The notes under the pieces: generated by a model
Database searches by the model: none
What the model was told of the DNA's origin: nothing
What the model saw: only the letters and a program-made list of their open reading frames with translations
Translations under genes and position numbers: made by a program
NCBI GenBank assembly: GCA_018374635.1
Contig: JAHAEW010000031.1
Span: 1-35,640 of the forward strand
Direction of reading: 5' to 3'
Source: Clostridiales bacterium
Lineage (GTDB): Bacteria; Bacillota; Clostridia; Oscillospirales; Oscillospiraceae
DNA length: 35,640 bases
Shown here: positions 1 through 8,714 of the stretch, piece by piece
How positions within the stretch are numbered: the stretch's first letter is position 1
Layout of the letters: each line of letters starts with the position of its first letter

Positions 1-1
1 C

Positions 2-124
2 GCGGTGAACAAGAACGAGACCGCCCCCATCTTCGAGGCGGCCTCCTACGGCATTGCCGGCGACCTCTTCAAGGTCACACCCATGCTCATCGAGTCCATT
101 AAGGCCCTCAAGGCCTCTAAGTAA
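2..124 (+). CDS. etfA: Electron transfer flavoprotein alpha subunit, C-terminal end (partial)
   Basis: Only the last 40 residues are in the window; the gene runs in from the left edge and ends at a TAA at 122-124. The visible tail contains APIFEAASYGIAGDLF followed by a short helix ending KALKASK, which matches the conserved FAD-domain C-terminus of EtfA (typically APIF..ADYGIVGDL). EtfAB passes electrons between acyl-CoA dehydrogenases and partners such as ferredoxin or ETF:quinone oxidoreductase; in butyrate-forming Clostridia it takes part in electron bifurcation at butyryl-CoA dehydrogenase. That role is inferred from the family, since the upstream genes are not visible. A strong terminator follows directly, so this is the last gene of its operon. 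Confidence 0.8.
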   Translation, partial: AVNKNETAPIFEAASYGIAGDLFKVTPMLIESIKALKASK

Positions 125-133
125 TGAAATGGC

Positions 134-170
134 AAACCCGCCTCCGGCCATGGCCGGAGGCGGGTTTTTA
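134..170 (+). terminator. Rho-independent terminator after etfA
   Basis: A perfect inverted repeat with arms AAACCCGCCTCCGGCCA and TGGCCGGAGGCGGGTTT (134-167) is followed by further Ts. It starts 10 bases after the etfA stop codon. Confidence 0.9.
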
Positions 171-238
171 CTGCATATGCACGGAGTGAACGGAAAAGAT
201 CTGCGCAAATGCATTGTGCTTCAGCGGATCCTTGAACC

Positions 239-565
239 CTACGCCGGTTCGATGACCACTGCGGTGCCGGAGGCGGAGACCATCATCATGTTGTTCCCGG
301 AACCAAGGATCTCATAGTCGATATCCACACCGACGACAGCGTTGGCCCCCATCCGGGCGGCCCGCTGGCTCATTTCGTTCAGGGCCTCTTCCCGGGCCCG
401 CTGGAGCTCTTCCTCATAGCCCTCGCTGCGTCCGCCGAAAAAGTTGCGCAGACCCGCGCCGAAATCCTTGACAAAATCAACCCCGGAGACCACTTCGCCA
501 AAGACGATGCCATGGTAAGCGCGGATGCGGTAGCCCTCAATTTGAGCGGTGGTGGTAATGATCAT
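239..565 (-). CDS. YbjQ/UPF0145 family heavy-metal-binding-domain protein
   Basis: A 108-aa protein. The start was set at the ATG complementary to 563-565 because AGGAGGGAGCTCT lies immediately before it; the open frame extends 26 codons further upstream but that part covers a terminator hairpin. The sequence begins MIITTTAQIEGYRI and holds the family hallmarks: a GIVFGEVVSG segment near residues 20-29, a central R/E-rich helix (EGYEEELQRAREEAL), and MGANAVVGVDIDYEI near residues 76-90. YbjQ-type proteins form small pentameric rings; their biochemical role is not firmly known. The gene is monocistronic, downstream of ftsH but separated from it by a hairpin. No unusual residues were noticed. 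Family assignment is firm, function is not. Confidence 0.85.
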   Translation of the reverse strand: MIITTTAQIEGYRIRAYHGIVFGEVVSGVDFVKDFGAGLRNFFGGRSEGYEEELQRAREEALNEMSQRAARMGANAVVGVDIDYEILGSGNNMMMVSASGTAVVIEPA

Positions 566-600
566 AGAGCTCCCTCCTGTTATATCTTGTTTAGAATAGA

Positions 601-634
601 GCAAGGGGGCGGCAGCTTTCTGCCGCCCCCTTGC
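601..634 (-). terminator. Hairpin between ftsH and the YbjQ gene
   Basis: A perfect 14-15-bp stem (GCAAGGGGGCGGCAG / CTGCCGCCCCCTTGC) with a short loop lies 50 bp after the ftsH stop codon. The T-tract on the minus strand is poor (TCTATTCT), so termination strength is uncertain, but position and stem stability fit the end of the ftsH transcript. Confidence 0.6.
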
Positions 635-685
635 TGGGAGCATATCATACTATGGGACCGGCGTCAAGGAACGCCGAAAGAGGAA

Positions 686-2839
686 TCAGGGTTCCCCGGC
701 AGGGGAATCGTCCTCAGGATCAGAAGGGGGGGCGGTGGGAGCTGCATCCTCTGGCAAGACGTCCTGGGGCGGGAGCACCGGCTCGCTGGTCATGTGGATG
801 TTGCGGGCGGGGGGCTCAATGGAGCGGTCCTCCAGCTCGGGACGGGCGCCGTAGTTATCGGCGGTCGCGGGGTCCCGGCCCTCCAGAATGGCCATCATCT
901 CCTCGCCGGTGATGGTCTCCTTCTTCAGGAGGTAATCCACCACTTTATCCATATCCTCCCGGTTTTCCTGGATAATGCGCACCGCTTTTTCGTAGGCGCT
1001 GTGGAGGATGGACATGACGTCTTTATCAATGTCCGCGGCGGTCTCCTGGGCGCAGTCGATGCCGTAGCCGCCGTCCAGGTACTGATTGCGGCGGGAGGCA
1101 AGGGCCATCATCCCGAATTTGTCGCTCATGCCGTAGAGGGCCACCATATTGCGGGCCAGACTGGTGGCCTGCTGGATGTCCTGGGCGGCGCCGTTGGTCA
1201 TGGTGTGGAGGACCACTTCCTCCGCGGCACGGCCGCCCATGTAAGTGGAGATCTCCGAGAGCAGCTCATCCCGGGTTTGGAGGTTTTTGTCCTCCTCGGG
1301 CAGGTGGAGGGTGTAACCCAGCGCGCCCTGGGTATGGGGGACGATGGTGATCTTCTGCACCGGAGTGGTGTTTTTCTGCTTGAAGGAGACCATGGCGTGA
1401 CCCACCTCGTGATAGGCCACCAGCTTTTTCTCAAACTCAGAGAGGACGGAGTTTTTCTTCTCCGCACCGGCGATGACCAGCTCAAAGGCGGCCAGCAGGT
1501 CGTTCTGGTTGACCGCCCGGCGGCCCAGGCGGACGGCCCGGAGGGCGGCCTCGTTGACGAGGTTGGCGAGGTCCGCGCCCACCGCGCCGGCGGTGGCCAG
1601 GGCGATCTTGTTCAGGTCTACGTCCTCTGCCAAACGGATGTTGCGGGTGTGGACCTGAAGGGTGGCCAGACGTCCGGCCAGGTTGGGCCGGTCCACGGTG
1701 ATGCGCCGGTCAAAGCGGCCGGGGCGCAGGAGAGCCTGGTCCAGTACTTCCGGGCGGTTGGTGGCAGCCAGCAGGATGACGCCCTTGGTGGGGTCGAAGC
1801 CGTCCATCTCGGCCAGTAGCTGATTAAGGGTCTGCTCCCGCTCGTCATTGCCGCCCATGCGGTTGTCGCGGGATTTGCCGATGGTGTCGATCTCGTCGAT
1901 AAAGACAATGCAGGGGGCCATCTTGTTGGCCTCCTTGAAGAGGTCGCGGACACGGGAGGCGCCCACGCCCACGAACATCTCCACGAAGTCGGAGCCGCTG
2001 ATGGAGAAGAAGGGGACGTTGGCCTCTCCGGCCACGGCCTTGGCCAGCAGGGTCTTACCGGTGCCGGGAGGGCCCACCAACAGGGCGCCCTTGGGCAGCT
2101 TGGCGCCGATCTCGGTGTACTTCTGGGGATTGTGCAGGAAGTCGATGATCTCCACCAGGGACTCCTTGGCCTCGTCCTGACCGGCCACGTCTTTAAAGGT
2201 GACGCCGGTCTTTTTTTCCACGTAGACCTTGGCGTTGGCCTTGCCGACGCCGCCCAGACCGCCGCCCATCTTGCCCGCCATGCTGCGGAACAGGAAGGAG
2301 AAGAGGGCCACCATGATGACCATGGGCAGCAGCCAGGAGACCAGGAAGCTCACCACAGGGGAGAGCTCGGGCTGATAAGGCGTGCCGAACCGGACATTGT
2401 GCTCCCGCAGAAGGGTGAGCAGGCTGGGATCATTGAGAGGGGCGCAGTAGTAGCTGCGGGCTTTGGAGAGCTGCTGCTCCACACTGGGGGCGCTCTCCTC
2501 GCCGGCCAGGATGCTGGAAAAGAGCTGGCTGTCATTTTCCGATGCCGCAGAGGGGAGGGCGGGGATGGCCTCCGGGTCCAGACCGACCGCAGCCACATCT
2601 TCCTTGAGATAGATGGTAAACTTGTTGCTGGTCATAGAGACGGCGTAGACCTTGTCCTCCTCCACCAGGGTGGAAAATTCACTGTACTGAATGAGGGTGG
2701 AGTTGGCCTGGTTGGACATGGACAGGAAGTAGTTCACCAGAATGGTGACCACCAGGGCCCATAACAGAATGGACGCAATGCCCATTAGATTGCGCTTGTT
2801 ATTGTTTGAGCCGGTGTTTCGCTGCTTATCGGGCTTCAA
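686..2839 (-). CDS. ftsH: ATP-dependent zinc metalloprotease FtsH
   Basis: A 717-aa membrane-anchored AAA+ protease that extracts and degrades damaged membrane proteins and short-lived regulators. Order of domains: TM1 near residues 20-40, an extracytoplasmic domain to about 160, TM2 near 161-186, AAA+ module with Walker A GPPGTGKT (256-263), Walker B VFIDEID (312-318) and the second region of homology ATNRPEVLDQALLRPGRFDR, then the M41 protease with HEVGH (477-481; usually HEAGH) and the third zinc ligand Asp in GAAQDIQQ (about 554). The last 45 residues are proline- and acid-rich and probably disordered. The start codon is TTG (complement of 2837-2839), chosen because a perfect AAGGAGGG lies 8 nt upstream and no ATG is placed correctly. 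Transcribed alone from its own promoter. Confidence 0.97.
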   Translation of the reverse strand: MKPDKQRNTGSNNNKRNLMGIASILLWALVVTILVNYFLSMSNQANSTLIQYSEFSTLVEEDKVYAVSMTSNKFTIYLKEDVAAVGLDPEAIPALPSAASENDSQLFSSILAGEESAPSVEQQLSKARSYYCAPLNDPSLLTLLREHNVRFGTPYQPELSPVVSFLVSWLLPMVIMVALFSFLFRSMAGKMGGGLGGVGKANAKVYVEKKTGVTFKDVAGQDEAKESLVEIIDFLHNPQKYTEIGAKLPKGALLVGPPGTGKTLLAKAVAGEANVPFFSISGSDFVEMFVGVGASRVRDLFKEANKMAPCIVFIDEIDTIGKSRDNRMGGNDEREQTLNQLLAEMDGFDPTKGVILLAATNRPEVLDQALLRPGRFDRRITVDRPNLAGRLATLQVHTRNIRLAEDVDLNKIALATAGAVGADLANLVNEAALRAVRLGRRAVNQNDLLAAFELVIAGAEKKNSVLSEFEKKLVAYHEVGHAMVSFKQKNTTPVQKITIVPHTQGALGYTLHLPEEDKNLQTRDELLSEISTYMGGRAAEEVVLHTMTNGAAQDIQQATSLARNMVALYGMSDKFGMMALASRRNQYLDGGYGIDCAQETAADIDKDVMSILHSAYEKAVRIIQENREDMDKVVDYLLKKETITGEEMMAILEGRDPATADNYGARPELEDRSIEPPARNIHMTSEPVLPPQDVLPEDAAPTAPPSDPEDDSPAGEP

Positions 2840-2911
2840 ATGAGTGCCCTCCTTACATGAAGAGTAGACCTGGATCGGAGAAACCGGTCCCGTTTTCTTT
2901 GGATCTATTTA

Positions 2912-2940
2912 TTTATAACACAAAAGATTCTCTAATACAA
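2912..2940 (-). promoter_or_regulatory. Sigma-A-type promoter of ftsH
   Basis: On the minus strand, TTGTAT (2940-2935), a 17-bp spacer and TATAAA (2917-2912). The leader to the TTG start is about 65 nt. Confidence 0.6.
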
Positions 2941-3045
2941 GGAAGGGGGGTGTCGAAAGGTGTAAACATTCTGTGAAAGACGGCTCTGGAAGCGGGAAGA
3001 GCAGCGAAGAGTTTGCAACTTTCCCTTTTTCCGGAGGGGGGAATG

Positions 3046-3054
3046 TGGTATACT
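3046..3054 (+). promoter_or_regulatory. Extended -10 promoter of the rlmB-like gene
   Basis: TGGTATACT is an extended -10 (TGn plus TATACT at 3049-3054) without a good -35 hexamer. It lies 35 bp before the ATG at 3089. Confidence 0.5.
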
Positions 3055-3088
3055 GCTCTATGAATCAAACTGATGAGGAGAAACATCC

Positions 3089-3871
3089 ATGAAGGAGAAC
3101 AAGACCGGAAAGCGCCGGGAAGATACCCTGGAAGCGGGAGCGGACGGCATTATCGAAGGCCGCAACGCGGTCATTGAGGCGCTGCGCTCCGGAACCGCCA
3201 TTGATAAGATCTACGTCGCCCGGGGCGAGACCGACGCCGCCCTGGGGCACATTGCCTCGACCGCCCGGGGCAGGGGAGTGGTGGTGGTGGAGGCAGACCG
3301 CCGGAAGCTGGACAATATGAGCCGGACCCACGCCCACCAGGGAGTGATCGCGCTGGCGGCCGTGCGGGAGTACGCCAGTGTGGAGGACATTCTGAACGCG
3401 GCCCGGGAGAAGGGGGAGCCACCTCTGATCGTGGTGTGCGACGAACTCTCAGACCCCCATAATCTGGGCGCGGTCATCCGTACCGCCGAGTGTGCCGGCG
3501 CCCATGGCGTCATCATCCCCAAGCGCCGCTCCGCCGGTCTGACCGCCATTGTGGCGAAGACCTCCGCCGGGGCGGTGAGCCATGTGCCGGTGGCCCGTGT
3601 GCCCAACCTGCCCGCCCTGCTCAGAGAGCTCAAGGACGAGGGGATCTGGGTCTTTGGCACGGCGGCTGATGGAGACCGTCCGCTCTACGAGGCCGACCTG
3701 AAGGGACCGGCTGCCATTGTTATCGGCAGCGAGGGGGACGGCATGGGGCGGCTGGTGGCCGAGACCTGTGATTTTAAGGTGAGCATCCCCATGAAGGGGA
3801 AACTCAACTCCCTCAACGCCAGCGCCGCCGCTGCCATCCTGCTCTACGAGGCGGTGCGCCAGCGGATGTAA
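3089..3871 (+). CDS. rlmB: TrmH-family RNA 2'-O-methyltransferase (RlmB type)
   Basis: A 260-aa SpoU/TrmH-family protein that transfers a methyl group from SAM to a ribose 2'-O, probably of a 23S rRNA guanosine as in RlmB. An N-terminal substrate-binding domain (GIIEGRNAVIEAL, about 22-34) is followed by the trefoil-knot SPOUT domain. Motif 1 is NLGAVIRTAECAGAHG (about 125-140), motif 2 IVIGSEGDGMGRL (about 211-223), motif 3 IPMKGKLNSLNASAAAAI (about 233-250). The start has a GAGGAG site 8 nt upstream. The gene is followed after 51 bp by the pseudo-ATPase gene on the same strand. The exact target nucleotide cannot be told from sequence; TrmH paralogues for tRNA Gm18 share these motifs, though the N-terminal domain favours RlmB. 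Confidence 0.9.
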   Translation: MKENKTGKRREDTLEAGADGIIEGRNAVIEALRSGTAIDKIYVARGETDAALGHIASTARGRGVVVVEADRRKLDNMSRTHAHQGVIALAAVREYASVEDILNAAREKGEPPLIVVCDELSDPHNLGAVIRTAECAGAHGVIIPKRRSAGLTAIVAKTSAGAVSHVPVARVPNLPALLRELKDEGIWVFGTAADGDRPLYEADLKGPAAIVIGSEGDGMGRLVAETCDFKVSIPMKGKLNSLNASAAAAILLYEAVRQRM

Positions 3872-3922
3872 GGCGTCCCGCGCCGGGCGCGGAAGCGATT
3901 TTAACACAATCAGGAGAAGATC

Positions 3923-6241
3923 ATGTCGAAGGATAACGACGACAAGTTCCATACCGAAGAGCCTGAGCTGGAGTTTTCCCTGGAGGACATTCTGGCGGAA
4001 TATGCCCAGAAGACGCAGAAGGAACCCGATGCACGCACCCCCATCTCCCTGGACCAGTACCGGGACCAGGAAAAGCCGGAGCCGGCCGTACCCGCTCCGC
4101 CCTGCGGAGAGCGTGGGGGGAAGGGGGCCGGGGGTCATCTGCTGACCTTCCCGGGCCATCCGGCCGCGGAGGAGCGAGAGCAGGACTCTGCGGAGGAGCC
4201 GGTCCGATCCCAGGAGAAGGAGCCGGAACCCAAGCCCTCAGGACCCAAGGCCCACTCCGGCGGCCGCCGCCTTGCCAGGAAGCCAAAGTCAACGCGGAAA
4301 GCGGAGGAGGCGGAAGGAGGCGAGACTCCCGCTCCGGAAGCGGAGGAGCCGGCCCCGCCCCAGAAGAAGGAAAAGGTAGTTCTCTTCCCGGGAGGGGAGG
4401 AGAAAGGGCTGCTTGGCCGGTTCCGAAAGCTGAAGAAGCAGGCAGACGCCTACGCCGACCATATGTTTGAGGAAGAGGGGAGCGAGGAAGCCCCCGAGGT
4501 CCGCCGGGCAGAGCAATACATCCCGGGCGTGGATGTGGAGGAGCCGGAGGAGGAGCGCCCGCCCCGGCGGAAGCGCCGTCCCCCGCCGCCCATCCCGGAC
4601 ACGCCGCCTCAAGAATTGTTCCGGCGCTATAACCGGGGGATGGGCGTGCTCAAGCTGCGCATCGTCCTGCTCTTCTTGCTGTGCGCGCCCCTGCTCTATC
4701 TGTCGGTGGGCCGTGCGGTGAATGCTCCAATGCCGGGTGCGCTGGAGGGAAACCATACCATGCAGCTCTATGCCCAGGCCGCGCTGCTGGGGGCGGCCAT
4801 GCTGCTGGGGATCGACGCGCTGGGACGCGGGCTGTACCATCTGCTCATCCTGCATGTGGAGCTGGACAGCGTGATGGCCCTGGCCTGTATTGCCGCCCTG
4901 GCCGATGCGCTGACCATGCCGCTGATGGAGGGGAGCCCCCAGCGTGCGCCCTACTGCGCCATTGCAACGCTGGCGCTTGGGTTCAATCTGTACGGATATT
5001 ACTGTAAGCGCAAGGGATTGCGGGTGGCCTGCCGGACTGCGGCCTCCGCCTCGGAGCCCTATCTGGTGACATTGGATGAGAATAAGTGGAACGGGCGGGA
5101 CGCCTATGCCAAATGGTCCGGGGAGCCGGTGGGCTTTGGCCGCCAGATCCAGGCTGCCGACGGGGCCCAGCGCATTTACCATATTATAGCGCCCCTCATT
5201 CTCCTGTCCTGCCTGCTCTTTTCGGTGCTGGCCTCCGTTGGCAGGCGGCGGCCGGAGGATATCCTCTGGTGCCTTTCGGCCACCCTGAGCGCGGGGGCGT
5301 CGTTTTCCTCCACGCTCTGCTACGGCGTTCCGTGGCGCGCCCTCTCCCTGCGCCTGGCGAAAAGCGGAGCTGCCCTGGCCGGCTGGGACGGGATCACCGG
5401 GACCAGCGGAAGCGCCGGGATCCTGCTGACCGATCAGGATCTCTTTCCGCCCGGGACCGTCTCCCTCAACGGCATCAAGATTTTTGGGGATTTCCCAGTG
5501 GAAAAAGTGGTGGGCGTGACCGCGACTCTTATCCGGGACACCGGCTGCGGACTGGACAAGATCTTCCACGATCTGCTGCGCAGTCAGGGGGCCATCTACC
5601 GCCGCAGCCAGGATTTCTGCTGCTACGAGGGGGGCGGCGTGTCCGCCCTCATCCGGAATGAGGCGGTGCTGGTGGGCTCGGCTTCCTTCATGCATCTGAT
5701 GGAGGTGCCCCTGCCCCAGGGACTCAACGTGAAAAACGCGGTATTCTGCGCCATTGACGGTGAACTGGCCGGGCTTTTTGCCCTGAAGTACACCCTGCAC
5801 GGCACGGTGGAGCCCGCCATCAGCGCGTTGACCAGCAACCGGATCTCCCCGGTGCTGGCGACTCGGGACTTCAATATCATCCCCGCCATGCTCCGCCAGC
5901 GCTTCAAGCTGCCGGCGGACAAGATGGAGTTCCCGGCCGTGGAGCGGCGGGTAGAGCTCTCCTCCCAGCGGCAGGGCCACAGTGAGCTGCTCACCGCCGT
6001 GCTCTGCCGGGAGGGGGTCGGGCCCTTTACCGAGGCCGCCGTGGGGGGAAAACGCCTGCGCCTGGCGGTGCGGATCTCTGCCGCACTGGCCTGCCTGGGG
6101 TCCTGTGTGGGCGTGCTGCTTGCCTTCTACCTCACGTTTATGGCGGCGTACGACTCTTTGACCCCGTTTAATCTGCTGGTTTTTTTGGGCATGTGGCTGG
6201 TACCCACCATCCTCATTTCCAACTGGGTGAACCACTATTAA
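3923..6241 (+). CDS. Membrane protein resembling a P-type ATPase without its catalytic motifs
   Basis: A 772-aa protein of unknown function. Residues 1-230 are highly charged, proline- and glutamate-rich and probably disordered. From about 240 there are hydrophobic segments (roughly 243-263, 283-303, 313-335, 342-360, 419-440, 447-467, then 715-740 and 745-768), the distribution of a P1B-type ATPase. The segment YGVPWRALSLRLAKSGAALAG (467-487) sits where such pumps carry the CPx helix and its following amphipathic stretch. Asp504 in LLTDQDLFPPG falls at the place of DKTGT, but K, T and G are lost. GGGVSALIRNEAVLVGSASFM (570-590) and AIDGELAGLFALKYTL (610-625) align with nucleotide-domain and P-domain motifs, while ATRDFN (646-651) replaces TGDN and no GDGxND is present. 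So the fold appears kept and pumping lost. AGGAGAA precedes the ATG. Confidence 0.65.
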   Translation: MSKDNDDKFHTEEPELEFSLEDILAEYAQKTQKEPDARTPISLDQYRDQEKPEPAVPAPPCGERGGKGAGGHLLTFPGHPAAEEREQDSAEEPVRSQEKEPEPKPSGPKAHSGGRRLARKPKSTRKAEEAEGGETPAPEAEEPAPPQKKEKVVLFPGGEEKGLLGRFRKLKKQADAYADHMFEEEGSEEAPEVRRAEQYIPGVDVEEPEEERPPRRKRRPPPPIPDTPPQELFRRYNRGMGVLKLRIVLLFLLCAPLLYLSVGRAVNAPMPGALEGNHTMQLYAQAALLGAAMLLGIDALGRGLYHLLILHVELDSVMALACIAALADALTMPLMEGSPQRAPYCAIATLALGFNLYGYYCKRKGLRVACRTAASASEPYLVTLDENKWNGRDAYAKWSGEPVGFGRQIQAADGAQRIYHIIAPLILLSCLLFSVLASVGRRRPEDILWCLSATLSAGASFSSTLCYGVPWRALSLRLAKSGAALAGWDGITGTSGSAGILLTDQDLFPPGTVSLNGIKIFGDFPVEKVVGVTATLIRDTGCGLDKIFHDLLRSQGAIYRRSQDFCCYEGGGVSALIRNEAVLVGSASFMHLMEVPLPQGLNVKNAVFCAIDGELAGLFALKYTLHGTVEPAISALTSNRISPVLATRDFNIIPAMLRQRFKLPADKMEFPAVERRVELSSQRQGHSELLTAVLCREGVGPFTEAAVGGKRLRLAVRISAALACLGSCVGVLLAFYLTFMAAYDSLTPFNLLVFLGMWLVPTILISNWVNHY

Positions 6242-6285
6242 AGCCGGACCGGAATGCCGGACGGCAGAAAAAGGAGACAGGCGGC

Positions 6286-6585
6286 ATGAAAAAGAAATAC
6301 GCCATGATGATCATGAACGAACTTCATAACCCGGAAACCGACCATGCCCGGCTGGACACCTCCGCCACTGAGACCCATATTCTCACCGTGCGCGATCCGG
6401 AGGAGGCGGTGGCCAAGGCGGTGGAGCTGGCCGACGCGGGATTTGGCGCCATTGAGGTGTGCGGGGCCTTTGGAGAAGAGCTGGCCCGGAAGATGTACGA
6501 CGCGGCGGGGCGCCGCCTTACGGTCTGCTATGTGGTATGTCCTCCCGATCAGCTGGAGGCCACGCTGAGATTCTGGTCGGAATGA
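6286..6585 (+). CDS. DUF6506-like small protein
   Basis: A 99-aa protein starting MKKKYAMMIMNEL. The ATG at 6286 was chosen over the frame's longer opening because AAGGAGACAG stands just before it and the upstream extension overlaps the end of the preceding gene. The pattern is a short N-terminal strand, THILTVRDPEEAVAKAVELADAGFGAIEVCGAFGEELA in the middle, and a CYVVCPPDQLE strand near the end, which I recognise as the DUF6506 type found in many Clostridia. No catalytic residues are evident and the function is unknown. It lies 45 bp behind the pseudo-ATPase gene and is probably read with it. Confidence 0.7.
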   Translation: MKKKYAMMIMNELHNPETDHARLDTSATETHILTVRDPEEAVAKAVELADAGFGAIEVCGAFGEELARKMYDAAGRRLTVCYVVCPPDQLEATLRFWSE

Positions 6586-6621
6586 CCGGCAGGGGAAATT
6601 GTAAACATTCCTTGAACCCCC

Positions 6622-6650
6622 TTGCAAAATAGGGCGGGAAGGACTATCAT
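6622..6650 (+). promoter_or_regulatory. Sigma-A-type promoter of htpG
   Basis: TTGCAA (6622-6627), 17-bp spacer, TATCAT (6645-6650). Transcription would start at about 6657, inside the CIRCE operator. Confidence 0.8.
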
Positions 6651-6654
6651 AGGG

Positions 6655-6681
6655 TTAGCACTCTTGTTAGAAGAGTGCTAA
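6655..6681 (+). promoter_or_regulatory. CIRCE operator (HrcA binding site) of htpG
   Basis: TTAGCACTC (6655-6663), nine bases, GAGTGCTAA (6673-6681): an exact match to the CIRCE consensus. It overlaps the transcription start of the htpG promoter, the usual repressing position for HrcA, so htpG should be induced by heat through HrcA/GroE. hrcA itself is not in the window. Confidence 0.95.
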
Positions 6682-6726
6682 CCCTGTTTTGTTTACATTT
6701 GATTTCTATATGGAGGCGCATACACC

Positions 6727-8652
6727 ATGGAAAAGAAAGCCTTTCAGGCCGAATCACAGCGGCTGTTGGACCTGATGATCAATTCCATCTATACCCATAA
6801 GGAGATCTTCCTGCGGGAGCTCATCTCCAACGCCAGCGACGCGGTGGACAAGCTGGCCTACAAGGCCCTCACCGACGACCAGGTGGGACTGAACCGCTCT
6901 GACTTCAAGATCACCCTGACCCCCGATCAGATCAAGCGCACCCTCACCATCTCGGACAACGGCGTCGGCATGACCCGGGAGGAGCTGGAGCAGAACCTGG
7001 GCACCATCGCCAAGAGCGGCTCCCTCCAGTTCAAGCAGGACATGGCGGCGAAGGATGAGGGCAAGGGCAAGAGCGATGTGGATATCATCGGCCAGTTCGG
7101 CGTGGGCTTCTACTCCGCTTTCATGGTGGCCGATGAGGTCACGGTGACCTCCCGGGCCTACGGCAGCGGGGAGGCCTGGCGGTGGACCTCCGACGGCAAG
7201 GACGGCTATACCGTGGAGCCCTGTGAGAAGGATACGGTGGGCACCGACATCGTGCTCCACATCAAGGCCAATACCGAGGACGACCAATACGACGAGTATC
7301 TGGAGCAGTACCGCCTCAGCGATCTGGTCAAGAAATACTCCGACTATATCCACTATCCCATCGTTATGCTCATGCACAAATCCCGCCAGAAGCCACGCCC
7401 GGAGGATGCCGGGGAGGACTACAAACCCGAGTGGGAGGACTATGACGAGTGGCAGACCCTCAACTCCATGGTCCCCCTGTGGCAGCGGCCCAAGAGTGAG
7501 GTCAAGGAGGAGGAGTACAACCAGTTCTATAAGGAGAAGTACGGCGACTGGGAGGACCCCATGCGGGTGGTCTATGTCTCCGCCGAGGGCGCGGTGGAGT
7601 ATAAGGCCATGCTCTATATCCCGGCTCACGCCCCCTTTGATTTCTATTCCCGGGACTATCAGAAGGGCCTGCAGCTCTACTCCTCGGGCGTGCTCATCAT
7701 GGATCAGTGCGCCGACCTGCTGCCCGACCACTTCCGCTTTGTCAAGGGCGTGGTGGACTCCCAGGACTTCTCCCTGAATATTTCCCGTGAGATGCTCCAG
7801 CATACCCGGCAGCTCAAAGTGATCGCGGGCAACCTGGAGAAGAAGATCAAGGCGGAGCTTCTCAAGCTCCAAAAGGACGAGCGGGAGAAATATGAGCAGT
7901 TCTGGAAGGCGTTCGGCATGCAGATCAAGTACGGCATCCTGGCCGACTACGGCGCCCACAAGGATCTGCTGAAGGATCTGCTCCTCTTCTGGTCCTCCAG
8001 GGAGGGCAAGATGGTCACTCTGGCCGAGTACCAGTCCCGCATGGAGGAGGATCAGAAGTTCATCTATTTCGCCGCCGGCGAGAGCGTGGAGAAGATCGCC
8101 CAGCTGCCCCAGACTGAGCGCATCCGGGACAAGGGCTATGAGATCCTCTATCTCACCGACGAGCCCGACGAATTTGTCATGAATCTGCTGGGCGAGCTGG
8201 ACGGCAAGGCGTTCAAGTCGGTCAGCGACAGCGACGCCCTCCCGGAGAGCGAGGAGGAGAAGGCCCAGGCCGAGAAAAAGGCCGAGGAAAACAAGGATGT
8301 GCTGGACTTTGTGAAGGAGACCCTGGGCGACAAGATCCAGGAGGCCCGCATCTCCAAAATCCTCAAGACCGGCGCGGTGTGCATGACGGCCGACGGTCCG
8401 GTCACTCTGGAGATGGAGAAGTACTTCCGCCGGGTGGACCCGGACCACGCCGACAACATGAGGGCCCAGCGGGTGCTGGAGCTCAATCCCGATGCGGGGG
8501 CCTTTGCCGCCCTCCGGGAGGCCATGGAGAACGACCGGGAGAAAGCCAAGGTCTATGCAGAGCTCCTCTACCATCAGGCGCTGCTCATCGCCGGGCTCCC
8601 CATCGAGGACACGGCCCGCTACACCGAGCTGGTCTGTTCTCTGATGAAGTAA
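6727..8652 (+). CDS. htpG: Molecular chaperone HtpG (bacterial Hsp90)
   Basis: A 641-aa cytosolic chaperone, dimeric, ATP-driven. The GHKL ATPase domain shows the ELISNASDAVDKL helix (about 33-45), DNGVGMTREEL (about 78-88) and the ATP-lid GQFGVGFYSAFMVAD (about 122-136). The middle domain carries the conserved RVVYVSAEG...PFDFYSRD and VDSQDFSLNISREMLQ segments; the C-terminal dimerisation domain follows a charged, lysine/glutamate-rich linker near 505-525. Length is normal for the family. The start ATG is preceded by TGGAGGCGCATACACC. It is monocistronic, with its own promoter and CIRCE operator; in B. subtilis htpG is not under HrcA, so this regulation differs from that model. Confidence 0.97.
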   Translation: MEKKAFQAESQRLLDLMINSIYTHKEIFLRELISNASDAVDKLAYKALTDDQVGLNRSDFKITLTPDQIKRTLTISDNGVGMTREELEQNLGTIAKSGSLQFKQDMAAKDEGKGKSDVDIIGQFGVGFYSAFMVADEVTVTSRAYGSGEAWRWTSDGKDGYTVEPCEKDTVGTDIVLHIKANTEDDQYDEYLEQYRLSDLVKKYSDYIHYPIVMLMHKSRQKPRPEDAGEDYKPEWEDYDEWQTLNSMVPLWQRPKSEVKEEEYNQFYKEKYGDWEDPMRVVYVSAEGAVEYKAMLYIPAHAPFDFYSRDYQKGLQLYSSGVLIMDQCADLLPDHFRFVKGVVDSQDFSLNISREMLQHTRQLKVIAGNLEKKIKAELLKLQKDEREKYEQFWKAFGMQIKYGILADYGAHKDLLKDLLLFWSSREGKMVTLAEYQSRMEEDQKFIYFAAGESVEKIAQLPQTERIRDKGYEILYLTDEPDEFVMNLLGELDGKAFKSVSDSDALPESEEEKAQAEKKAEENKDVLDFVKETLGDKIQEARISKILKTGAVCMTADGPVTLEMEKYFRRVDPDHADNMRAQRVLELNPDAGAFAALREAMENDREKAKVYAELLYHQALLIAGLPIEDTARYTELVCSLMK

Positions 8653-8714
8653 GAGGACCTCTGACGCAAATGCACAAAATCATACCGCTGTCCGGGTTGG
8701 AAAACCGTTGTATG

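Noticed and set aside
512..1819. Long plus-strand open frame opposite ftsH (435 codons), and similar long frames opposite the pseudo-ATPase, htpG, selA, pncB and carB
   Set aside because: All lie antisense to genes with clear motifs, have histidine/glycine/glutamine-rich shadow composition of high-GC antisense frames and lack ribosome sites.
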